Shown here in pieces: positions 26,640-34,146 of a stretch of 64,000 nt of DNA. The notes beneath the pieces are model-generated. The model was not told the origin of the DNA. It saw only the letters and a program-made list of their open reading frames with translations, and made no database searches. Numbering within the stretch: position 1 is the stretch's first letter; each line of letters starts with the position of its first letter. This DNA comes from Terribacillus sp. DMT04 (lineage in GTDB: Bacteria > Bacillota > Bacilli > Bacillales > Amphibacillaceae), in contig NZ_CP077639.1 of assembly GCF_019056395.1 (NCBI RefSeq), forward strand, positions 1,056,001 to 1,120,000, read 5' to 3'. Made by a program: the position numbers and the translations under genes.

Positions 26640-27848
26640 ATGAACGAAAAATTACGAGCTATGCCGCAGACAAGGCGCTTAAACTGGATTGATGCAGCAA
26701 GAGGAGCAGCTATTCTTGGTATCTTTATGGTGAACGCACCATCATTCGGATCGCCTTACTATATGCCAGGAATGGATTCGCCAGAATGGAATTCAGCACT
26801 TGATAATGTTTTGCTCGGCGGCATTGATATCTTTTTCCAGGCCAGTTTTTATACGTTGTTTTCCATCCTGTTTGGCTTTGGAATGCAGCTTATTTTTGAC
26901 AGCCGAAAACGAGATGGTATCAGACCAGGCTGGTTTTTAAGCAAACGAATGCTTGTATTGCTCGTTTTAGGTTCGATTCATGCCTTTCTCATATGGCATG
27001 GTGATATTTTGTTTACATATGCAATTTTAGGTTTATTACTCATTCCATTTCTTTATACACCAAGATGGGTGTTGCTGATGATGATTCCGATCCTGCTAAT
27101 ACCGGTTGTCATTTTGTTAACAATGAGTTCGCTTCTAGGTTCACTTCTGCCAGAAGGCGAGATGGATGCGTACATGGTGGAGGCTATGGATACTCCAAAT
27201 AAACTTGCTGCTTACGGACACGGGTCCTATGGAGATATTCTTCAGCAAAACTGGATAGACTGGTCAAGCTCGAATGGTGTCGGGGGTATCATCATGGGTA
27301 TCTTCATGATTTTACCGCTGCTGATGCTCGGCGCTTACCTGGCACGCACAAAACTGCTGCATGATCCTGTCGCAAATCGCCGCAAGCTATTCTGGTTCAC
27401 AGTCATTACAGGAGCTATTTTTCTTATCTTCAAGGCTGGCCCATACTTAATTGGTTCGCCGCTTTGGCTGAGTATTGCGCAAGATTCTATTGGTGGCCCT
27501 GCATGTGCGTTGTTCTACCTTTCTTTCATCACGCTTGTTTCTCGGCTGCCTGTTTTCAGCTGGATTGCTCATCAGCTCAGCTATGTCGGACGTATGTCGT
27601 TATCTAACTACCTTTTCCAATCGGTCTTCATGTTCTTCCTGTTTTATCATGTCGGTTTTGGATTATATGCATCGTTCTCCTTGATTGGCTTTGTTGCTTT
27701 CGTCTTAGGTGTATTCATTCTTCAAGTAATTGTGAGCCGTATGTGGTTCCGTTATTATACATTCGGACCTGTGGAGTGGCTGTGGCGTATACTGACATAC
27801 GGAAAAATACAGCCATTGCGGAAGAAAAAGATGCAGCGGGTGTCTTGA
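26640..27848 (+). CDS. DUF418 polytopic membrane protein
   Basis: A 402-residue protein with roughly eight to ten membrane segments. The N-terminal RLNWIDAARGAAILGIFMVN and the C-terminal region (YVGRMSLSNYLFQSV...FGPVEWLWRILTYGKIQPL) are typical of the DUF418 family (YxaH/YrkO type), related to acyltransferase-like or transport-like membrane proteins. Biochemical role unknown. AAGGAAGGTGG precedes the ATG. It is followed by yisL after 59 nt. Confidence 0.82.
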   Translation: MNEKLRAMPQTRRLNWIDAARGAAILGIFMVNAPSFGSPYYMPGMDSPEWNSALDNVLLGGIDIFFQASFYTLFSILFGFGMQLIFDSRKRDGIRPGWFLSKRMLVLLVLGSIHAFLIWHGDILFTYAILGLLLIPFLYTPRWVLLMMIPILLIPVVILLTMSSLLGSLLPEGEMDAYMVEAMDTPNKLAAYGHGSYGDILQQNWIDWSSSNGVGGIIMGIFMILPLLMLGAYLARTKLLHDPVANRRKLFWFTVITGAIFLIFKAGPYLIGSPLWLSIAQDSIGGPACALFYLSFITLVSRLPVFSWIAHQLSYVGRMSLSNYLFQSVFMFFLFYHVGFGLYASFSLIGFVAFVLGVFILQVIVSRMWFRYYTFGPVEWLWRILTYGKIQPLRKKKMQRVS

Positions 27849-27907
27849 TGCCGAATTAAAGGGAATCATGGTATGATAGAAGCGAATTGTTCAATAGGAG
27901 GTACATA

Positions 27908-28291
27908 ATGGACGGCATGATATTGACGCATATTATTGGCTGGGGCCTTGGAATCGTGCTCTTCTTTGCGGCACTTGTTCTGTACAACGAGAAGAAAAGC
28001 AAACAAGCAACGATTCCGCACATGATTCTGCGCTTGGATTATTTGGTCATCTTGTATACTGGCTTTGTATTATTATGGAGATACTTTGACGCATCTGGAT
28101 CTTCCTTTACTGTCCAAGCAATTATCAAAGGGATTGCTGGCTTGATTGTTGTTATCTGCATGGAAATGATCTTAGTCAAAATGAAAAAGGAAAAATCAGC
28201 AAAAGCATGGTGGATTATCTTTTTTATCGCACTAGTAATTACACTGCTGCTTGGCTTCGGTATTTTGCCGATGGGCTTTTTGCCTGCATAA
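27908..28291 (+). CDS. yisL: YisL (DUF1516) membrane protein
   Basis: A 127-residue protein with four membrane helices, beginning MDGMILTHIIGWGLGIVLFFAAL. It matches the YisL family (conserved MILRLDYLVILYTG). Function unknown. ATG at 27908 follows AATAGGAGGTACATA; a TTG seven codons upstream would overlap the ribosome site. Its neighbour asnO is also near yisL in B. subtilis. Confidence 0.83.
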   Translation: MDGMILTHIIGWGLGIVLFFAALVLYNEKKSKQATIPHMILRLDYLVILYTGFVLLWRYFDASGSSFTVQAIIKGIAGLIVVICMEMILVKMKKEKSAKAWWIIFFIALVITLLLGFGILPMGFLPA

Positions 28292-28317
28292 GTCTGCCAT
28301 TTATGGCAGGCTTTTTT
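28291..28317 (+). terminator. Terminator of yisL
   Basis: GTCTGCCA (28292-28299), a TTTA loop and TGGCAGGC (28304-28311) lead into six T. Confidence 0.85.
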
Positions 28318-28406
28318 CAATACTCACGTTTATCGCCGCTTTTCATATGTTGTAGAAGTAACGGCTATTGACATGAAATCGGCGAGTAAAGGAGTAGAGC
28401 GGCAAA

Positions 28407-30254
28407 ATGTGCGGTATTACTGGGTGGATTAACTTTAAACGAAACCTGACACAAGAACAGCCTGTGATTCAAAAGATGGCACAGACTTTATCAAAAAGAG
28501 GGCCAGACGAGTATAACGATTGGGGTGCGTCGCATGTGTTGTTCGGACATAGACGACTAATCGTGGTAGATGCTGCAGGCGGCAAACAGCCGATGCAGTA
28601 CACCGATGGACGCGGTACTTATACATTAGTTTATAATGGAGAGCTCTACAACACAGAAGATATCCGCAAAGAGCTGCTGCAGCGCGGATGGACCTTCCAA
28701 GGTCATTCTGACACGGAAGTGCTGCTAAAGAGTTATATAGAATGGCAGGAAGCATGTGTTGAAAAGTTTAACGGAATTTTTGCTTTCGCTATTTGGCATG
28801 ACAAATCAGAAACGCTTTTCTTTGCTAGAGACAGATTAGGAGTAAAGCCTTTCTTTTATATGGAACAAGATGGCGGACTTTTATTTGGATCAGAAATAAA
28901 AGCGATTCTTGCTCATCCCGAAGCAGAGGCAGTTCTGGATCAAGATGGTCTTTCAGAGGTTCTCTCACTTGGTCCATCCCGGACACCTGGTCATGGCGTG
29001 TTTAAAGGCATTAACGAACTGCGAGCAGGCCATGTTGGAAAGTTCGACCGAAACGGTTTGAAACTGACACGTTATTGGAATGTCGAAAGCAAAGAGCACA
29101 TTGACTCTATAGAGGAAACGGCAGCAACTGTGCGGGAGCTGCTGACAGATGCAGTAGTGCGGCAGCTTGTTTCGGATGTACCGCTTGGCACGTTCCTTTC
29201 TGGCGGCGTTGATTCCAGCGCCATTACTGCGATTGCAGCCAATCACTATAAAGAAACAGGCAAAGGGCAGTTGTCTACATTCTCCATTGACTTTGACGGC
29301 AACGACACATACTTTAAGAAAAGCGAATTCCAGCCAGAGAGCGATCAGACCTTCGTGAAAAAGATGCAAAAAGCTTTCGATACGCATCACACGACGCATG
29401 TGATGGATAATCACTTGCTTGCTGATTCATTGAAAGAAGCAACGATTCTCCGCGATCTCCCGGGCATGGCAGACGTGGACGCCTCTCTGTTTTGGTTCTG
29501 CGGGCGGATTAAAGAAGATGTGACTGTGGCTTTATCTGGGGAATGTGCCGATGAGATATTTGGAGGCTATCCATGGTTTTATCGGGAAGAAGATCTCAAC
29601 AGAGATGGTTTCCCATGGATTCGATCCGCGCAAGTTCGGAACAACCTGCTCAAAAAAGAATGGCAGCAAGATTTAGATTTGCACGGCTATATGCTTAGCA
29701 GATATCAAGCTACCATCGATGAAACACCACAGCTGCCGGGCGAGGAAGCGGAAGCAGCAAAACGAAGACAGATGTTTTATTTGAATATGCACTGGTTCAT
29801 GCCGACATTGCTCGACAGGAAGGACCGGATGAGCATGGGAGCAAGCTTTGAGGCTCGTGTTCCGTTTAGTGATCATCGCTTAGTGGAATATGTGTGGAAC
29901 ATACCGTGGGAAATAAAAACACATGGCAATAAGGAAAAGGGCATTTTGCGAAAGGCCCTTGAAGGTATTCTGCCAGATGAGGTGCTGTACCGGAAGAAGA
30001 GCCCTTATCCGAAAACACATAATCCAGTGTATACGGCAGCTGTTGTCACATGGATGGAAGAAATTTTGCGAGATAACGATGCGCGATTATTCGATCTATT
30101 CGACCGCAAAGAAATTGAGGCGCTTGTGAAAAGCAAGGGGCAGGATGTGACAGCGCCATGGTTCGGTCAATTGATGACAGGGCCGCAGCTGCTGGCGCAT
30201 TTGGCACAAATTGATTACTGGCTGCGCCACAATAATGTGAAAATACGTGCATGA
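28407..30254 (+). CDS. asnO: Glutamine-hydrolysing asparagine synthetase (AsnO/AsnB type)
   Basis: A 615-residue enzyme with an N-terminal class II glutaminase domain whose catalytic Cys2 is in MCGITGWI, the GRLxxDxxGGxQPM-type loop FGHRRLIVVDAAGGKQPM, and a C-terminal ATP-pyrophosphatase domain with the PP-loop S265GGVDSS and ALSGECADEIFGGYPWF. It makes asparagine from aspartate, ATP and glutamine. Length (614 in B. subtilis AsnO) and the preceding yisL favour asnO, which in B. subtilis matters in sporulation. The GGAG is rather far (about 12 nt) from the ATG. Confidence 0.92.
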   Translation: MCGITGWINFKRNLTQEQPVIQKMAQTLSKRGPDEYNDWGASHVLFGHRRLIVVDAAGGKQPMQYTDGRGTYTLVYNGELYNTEDIRKELLQRGWTFQGHSDTEVLLKSYIEWQEACVEKFNGIFAFAIWHDKSETLFFARDRLGVKPFFYMEQDGGLLFGSEIKAILAHPEAEAVLDQDGLSEVLSLGPSRTPGHGVFKGINELRAGHVGKFDRNGLKLTRYWNVESKEHIDSIEETAATVRELLTDAVVRQLVSDVPLGTFLSGGVDSSAITAIAANHYKETGKGQLSTFSIDFDGNDTYFKKSEFQPESDQTFVKKMQKAFDTHHTTHVMDNHLLADSLKEATILRDLPGMADVDASLFWFCGRIKEDVTVALSGECADEIFGGYPWFYREEDLNRDGFPWIRSAQVRNNLLKKEWQQDLDLHGYMLSRYQATIDETPQLPGEEAEAAKRRQMFYLNMHWFMPTLLDRKDRMSMGASFEARVPFSDHRLVEYVWNIPWEIKTHGNKEKGILRKALEGILPDEVLYRKKSPYPKTHNPVYTAAVVTWMEEILRDNDARLFDLFDRKEIEALVKSKGQDVTAPWFGQLMTGPQLLAHLAQIDYWLRHNNVKIRA

Positions 30255-30318
30255 TCTGATCAGGGAGCTTTTTTGCTCCTTACATAATAAAACTATTTTC
30301 TTTTGCTTTCATTTTCGC

Positions 30319-30379
30319 TATAATGATTCGCAGGCTTGGCGCAGGAATAGCTTTCTGCTGTTCTGCGCAAGCTTTTTTT
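30319..30379 (+). terminator. Terminator between asnO and yitT, with a -10-like box before it
   Basis: GCTTGGCGCAG (from 30334) pairs with CTGCGCAAGC (30363-30372) with one bulge, then seven T. A perfect TATAAT (30319-30324) lies just ahead of the hairpin, though no good -35 is seen. It may be simply the asnO terminator, or a leader attenuator of yitT. Confidence 0.65.
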
Positions 30380-30406
30380 AGGAGTGTTTTAGAAGGAGGT
30401 ACATAG

Positions 30407-31255
30407 TTGTTTTATTTTGAACTGAAACGAATCATTGTTGTTATATTCGGTGCCCTGCTTAATGCGGTCGCATTGAATTTCTTCTTAATACCTGCAAGTG
30501 TATACGGCAGTGGGTTTACCGGTGCTGCCCAGCTTTTATATGATTTCTTTGCGCAAGTAGTTGGAACGACCGCAATTGGTACGGGAATCTGGCTCTTCTT
30601 ATTAAATGTTCCAGTAGCCATTTTAGGCTGGATGAAGGTAGGAAAAGGCTTTACAATCTACAGCCTCTTTTCTGTTGCTTGTATGACTGTCATGCTGGAG
30701 CTGCTGCCGATTCACGCACTTTCGGATGATATTATTCTAAACGCAGTGTTTGGCGGAGTAATTGCTGGTGTGGGTGTTGGTCTTACATTGAAGTGGGGTG
30801 CTTCTACAGGGGGTATGGACATTGTTGTCATGATTCTGTCTCGCTTGAAAGATAGACCTGTAGGTACCTACTTCCTTATGTTAAATGGAATTATCATTCT
30901 TCTTGCTGGTATACTTAATGAGCCTGCCAACGCCTTGTATACGCTCGTCACCTTATATGTTTCTACCCGAGTCATTGATGCCATTCATACGCGTTATGAA
31001 AAAGTAACTGCTATGATTGTCACTTCTCAATCGGACGAGCTCCAACAAGCTATCTACAACAAAATGGTTCGCGGCATTACTGTTATTCCAGTTCGAGGCG
31101 GTTACACAAAACAAGATAAGAATATGCTGATGCTTGTTATTACACGTTATGAATTGTATGATTTGGAGCATATCATCAAGGAAGTGGATCCAGCTGCTTT
31201 CATGAACGTTGTCGAGACAGCAGGTATCTACGGTTTCTTCCGGAAAGACAAATAA
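30407..31255 (+). CDS. yitT: YitT family membrane protein (DUF161/DUF2179)
   Basis: A 282-residue protein with about five to six N-terminal membrane segments (FGALLNAVALNFFLIPASVYGSGFTGAAQLLY is the family signature) and a soluble C-terminal DUF2179 domain (YEKVTAMIVTSQSDELQQAI through GYTKQDKNMLMLVITRYEL). The start is TTG at 30407, preceded by AAGGAGGTACATAG. Members are conserved in Firmicutes but lack a firm function; a transport role is inferred. The later yitU-V-W genes support this particular family member. Confidence 0.78.
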   Translation: MFYFELKRIIVVIFGALLNAVALNFFLIPASVYGSGFTGAAQLLYDFFAQVVGTTAIGTGIWLFLLNVPVAILGWMKVGKGFTIYSLFSVACMTVMLELLPIHALSDDIILNAVFGGVIAGVGVGLTLKWGASTGGMDIVVMILSRLKDRPVGTYFLMLNGIIILLAGILNEPANALYTLVTLYVSTRVIDAIHTRYEKVTAMIVTSQSDELQQAIYNKMVRGITVIPVRGGYTKQDKNMLMLVITRYELYDLEHIIKEVDPAAFMNVVETAGIYGFFRKDK

Positions 31256-31291
31256 AAGCTGAGGAGCATCTAGTAGCTCCTCAGCTTTTTA
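31253..31291. terminator. Bidirectional terminator between yitT and the Nfu-N gene
   Basis: AAAAGCTGAGGAGC (31254-31267) pairs perfectly with GCTCCTCAGCTTTT (31275-31288). Confidence 0.9.
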
Positions 31292-31552
31292 ATAACCTTC
31301 TTCTTCCATTACTGCGACGACTTTTGAAGAAAGTGCATCCCAATCTGCGTTCGGCAGTTTGTTAATTGTAATGAAGTTTTGGAAGCCGAATACATTATCG
31401 ACACCTTCAACTGCCATCAGCTGATTCATGATGCCGTATTCACTCGTTTGCCCAGGCATAACAGAAACACTGCCATTCCCTTCGAAAATCATTTTATCAG
31501 TTGTGAATTTCTTTGCATTCGGATTCGGGGTATTTTCTACTCTAATACTCAT
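31289..31552 (-). CDS. Stand-alone Nfu/NifU N-terminal domain protein
   Basis: An 87-residue protein that is entirely an Nfu N-terminal domain (RVENTPNPNAKKFTTDK, ...AVEGVDNVFGFQNFITINK...DWDALSSKV). It lacks the CxxC iron-sulphur scaffold domain usually fused to it in eukaryotic and proteobacterial Nfu. A role in iron-sulphur protein maturation is inferred from the family only. AGGAGG lies 8 nt before the ATG. Convergent with yitT. Confidence 0.82.
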   Translation of the reverse strand: MSIRVENTPNPNAKKFTTDKMIFEGNGSVSVMPGQTSEYGIMNQLMAVEGVDNVFGFQNFITINKLPNADWDALSSKVVAVMEEEGY

Positions 31553-31628
31553 GCGCTTGACCTCCTAGCGTCCATACTTATTACTATCATAGCAGATAGA
31601 CAACATTTTAAAAAGCAAGAAATACCTT

Positions 31629-31654
31629 GCTTGATCGCAGGGAAGAGTGGGTAT
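31629..31654 (+). promoter_or_regulatory. Possible sigma-B-type promoter of the 138-residue membrane protein gene
   Basis: GCTTGA (31629-31634), 14 nt and GGGTAT (31649-31654): the -10 is consensus, the -35 matches four of six. Confidence 0.3.
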
Positions 31655-31680
31655 CTTCCAATGAAAAGGGGGAGTTGGGA

Positions 31681-32097
31681 ATGTTTGTGAGAATATTACT
31701 AATTGGCAGTGCTGCTGGCCTTGTATTATCAGGCTGGATGTTTCTTTGGCAGCAGCTTACAGGTATCCGCGTATATACGCTATTAATGAATGTGGATTTT
31801 ATTCCAATCTTGAAACAGGTGGAATGGAGTCAATTGATGCTTAATTTGTTTCATTTAATTATTTCCTGGGCAATTGTTCCCGTTTACATCTTGATGAAGA
31901 GAAAATTAACAGTTAACAACTGGCTGATCGGTCTTGTCATGAGTGCTGCTGTGGCATGTATTTATTTCCCTTTAGTCATACTTGCTGTGAAATCCGTTCC
32001 GTCGCTGTGGGATGGGTATGCATTGCTCATCTGGTATACGGGGCATTTGCTTTATGGTATATTTCTCGTAAAACTGACAGATATAATAAAAATGTAA
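31681..32097 (+). CDS. Hypothetical four-helix membrane protein
   Basis: A 138-residue integral membrane protein with four predicted helices (LLIGSAAGLVLSGWMFLW, MLNLFHLIISWAIVPVYILM, WLIGLVMSAAVACIYFPLVI and LIWYTGHLLYGIFLVKL). I do not recognise the family. ATG at 31681 follows AAAAGGGGGAG; the open frame extends 18 codons upstream into the likely promoter, so that extension is rejected. It lies about 105 nt before the signalling operon on the same strand, but a separate promoter intervenes, so linkage is uncertain. Confidence 0.65.
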   Translation: MFVRILLIGSAAGLVLSGWMFLWQQLTGIRVYTLLMNVDFIPILKQVEWSQLMLNLFHLIISWAIVPVYILMKRKLTVNNWLIGLVMSAAVACIYFPLVILAVKSVPSLWDGYALLIWYTGHLLYGIFLVKLTDIIKM

Positions 32098-32134
32098 ATT
32101 TTTTTAATGGTGTTCAGAGGGCAGAAGGTCGTTA

Positions 32135-32143
32135 TGATATAAT
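32135..32143 (+). promoter_or_regulatory. Extended -10 promoter of the signalling operon
   Basis: TGATATAAT (32135-32143) is an extended -10 with a consensus TATAAT. No good -35 is present. The predicted start lies about 50 nt before the first gene. Confidence 0.55.
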
Positions 32144-32202
32144 CAATCTGCAATCTTAGCTTATACACCAGGTCAAGTGTAGAAAAGGTAGAGGTGTACA
32201 GA

Positions 32203-33768
32203 TTGAAGAAATACCAAGAGATTTTTTTGTCAAAGATTAACGAAAGCTTTGCGATGTTTAAACAGCAAGATGAGATCTATAAAGAAGACTTGTATCAGCT
32301 TGTTCATCAAATAAAAGGGACTGGCGCATCAATTGGCTTGGATACGCTATCTGAAGCTGCAGAGAGGCAATTGGGGCACATAATAGAAATTGAGGATTCA
32401 CGTCTCACAAAGAATGTATGGCTCCCAATTATAGATGAAATCGAGGCAGAATTGCAGCAGAAACCGGAAATGCCTCCAAGCCCGAGGGAACTTATCAGGC
32501 AGGAGCCCATTCTTCTTATTTCGAGTAATAATGACTGGCTCATGCGAGCAAGAGAACGTATTGAAAACGAAGGACTTCAAGTCATTGTTGCCGCAGATAA
32601 AGAGCGTGCCATTTCTCACCTTTACGATTCGCATCCGATTCTTACATTAATCGACGGCAACTGGAGAGGTCATATAGCGAAAGAAGACACCGCATACATC
32701 CAGCAAAAAATGTTTTCTTTAGTCATGTTTATTGGCGGCCGCTTAACGATGGAAGAAAAGCGGCGTTATTTGCGTAGCGGCATTACAGACATTATTGATA
32801 CAGCTGAAGTGGATGAACTGGTAATTGAGCTATTATTCAATCGCTTGAGTCTGCTGGACACAATGGAGCAGCGAGTGGTAGTAGATCCTTTAACACAAGT
32901 ATATAACCGCTCTTTTCTCGCTAGTTTTCCAATTGGCCGGACAACAGAACTTGTGTGCGCAGTGCTCGATATAGATAACTTTAAACATGTGAATGATACA
33001 TATGGGCATGCAAGCGGAGACACTATATTGCGCAATTTTGCGGTGTATATAAAGAAAGCCGTCCGAGAAGAGGATTATGTGATTCGCTATGGCGGGGAAG
33101 AGTTCCTGCTTCTAATGCCAGGTATATCGGAGAGCGCGGCAGCCAGCCGTTTACGTGATATTTTGGATGGTTACATGCAAATTCCTCAAGAACTCGCTCA
33201 GGAAACAATATATACGTCCTTTACAGCGGGTATCTCATCGAATTCGAATGAACAGCGCTTTTCTTTGCATGAGCTTATTGAGCGCGCAGACCAAGCACTA
33301 TATTACGGAAAGCGAAATGGCAAGCAGCAGGTAAATATATATGAGAAACGGTTCCACATGATGGAGGAACCATCTAAGTCCCTTTATCTTTCGGTTGTTG
33401 ATGACGATGCAGTTATTCGTTCGCTGTTGGATGATAATTTGCGAGATTTACAGCTGGATGGGTATCGACTTCAGCTGCAAGCATTTGCTGATGGCAGTTC
33501 ACTGTTAGCTTCAGATTGGATAAAACAAGCAGGCAAGCATATCGTGCTGCTGGATGGTGTAATGCCTGATATGGATGGCTTAGAGGTATTGCGCACGCTT
33601 CAGACATTCCCGAATGAGAAAAACTTGTTTGTAATGATGCTTACCGGCAGGCAGGATAATCAAGATGTCGTAAAAGCGCTGGAACTTGGAGCAGATGATT
33701 ATATGACCAAACCATTCTATGTCGATGAAGTTGCAGCCAGAATAAAACGGATGATACTCCGTACATAA
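32203..33768 (+). CDS. Hpt / pseudo-receiver / GGDEF / receiver signalling protein
   Basis: A 521-residue cytosolic protein. Domains in order: Hpt-like (about 1-90) with phospho-acceptor H35 in VHQIKGTGASIG; a degenerate receiver (about 100-210) where the acidic pocket reads SSNN; a GGDEF domain (about 215-375) with LDIDNFKHVNDTYGH, active-site motif G297GEEF and an upstream RxxD inhibitory site (REED); and an intact receiver (about 395-521) with D400-D402, phospho-acceptor D451, a conserved Thr in MLTG and Lys in MTKPF. It should make c-di-GMP under phosphorelay control. TTG at 32203 is preferred over GTG at 32194 because AGAGGTG precedes it. First gene of a three-gene operon. Confidence 0.85.
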   Translation: MKKYQEIFLSKINESFAMFKQQDEIYKEDLYQLVHQIKGTGASIGLDTLSEAAERQLGHIIEIEDSRLTKNVWLPIIDEIEAELQQKPEMPPSPRELIRQEPILLISSNNDWLMRARERIENEGLQVIVAADKERAISHLYDSHPILTLIDGNWRGHIAKEDTAYIQQKMFSLVMFIGGRLTMEEKRRYLRSGITDIIDTAEVDELVIELLFNRLSLLDTMEQRVVVDPLTQVYNRSFLASFPIGRTTELVCAVLDIDNFKHVNDTYGHASGDTILRNFAVYIKKAVREEDYVIRYGGEEFLLLMPGISESAAASRLRDILDGYMQIPQELAQETIYTSFTAGISSNSNEQRFSLHELIERADQALYYGKRNGKQQVNIYEKRFHMMEEPSKSLYLSVVDDDAVIRSLLDDNLRDLQLDGYRLQLQAFADGSSLLASDWIKQAGKHIVLLDGVMPDMDGLEVLRTLQTFPNEKNLFVMMLTGRQDNQDVVKALELGADDYMTKPFYVDEVAARIKRMILRT

Positions 33769-33783
33769 GAGGAGACAGTATAG

Positions 33784-34146
33784 ATGGCAAGAATTTTAGT
33801 GGCAGATGATGAAGAAGTTCTTCGAATGCTTATTACGGACACGTTGGAAGATGAAGGGCATCACATTGACAATGCAGTAGATGGCCGCGATGCGCTGCAA
33901 AAGCTGCAAACGGAAGTATATGACTTGGTGATTTTAGATAATATGATGCCTGGAATGACAGGGGTAGAAGTGGCGCATTCACTTTCAGAAGAATGGAAAC
34001 AGCAATATCCCATCATTATGCTTACGGCAAAGACGCAGCAATCAGATATTGAAGAGACAAAGAAAGCTGGCATCCCCTATTATATGGCAAAGCCTTTCAG
34101 TCCAGCGCAGTTGGTGTTACTTGTAGAGGATATTCTCGATGCCTAA
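33784..34146 (+). CDS. Single-domain response regulator (CheY-like)
   Basis: A 120-residue receiver domain with no output domain: acidic pocket VADDEEV, phospho-acceptor D52 in VILDNMMPGMTG, switch Thr in MLTAKTQ and Lys in MAKPFSP. It most likely carries phosphate between the downstream hybrid kinase and the upstream Hpt protein, or acts by protein contact. Sixteen nt separate it from the upstream gene and its stop overlaps the kinase start by 8 nt, indicating tight coupling. Confidence 0.9.
   Translation: MARILVADDEEVLRMLITDTLEDEGHHIDNAVDGRDALQKLQTEVYDLVILDNMMPGMTGVEVAHSLSEEWKQQYPIIMLTAKTQQSDIEETKKAGIPYYMAKPFSPAQLVLLVEDILDA

Noticed and set aside
28965-29414. 149-codon minus-strand ORF within asnO
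   Set aside because: Antisense shadow of a well-conserved enzyme gene.
30260-30284. Terminator immediately after asnO
   Set aside because: The GGGAGC/GCTCCT stem carries its T-run in the loop rather than after the stem; the later hairpin at 30334-30379 is the better terminator.
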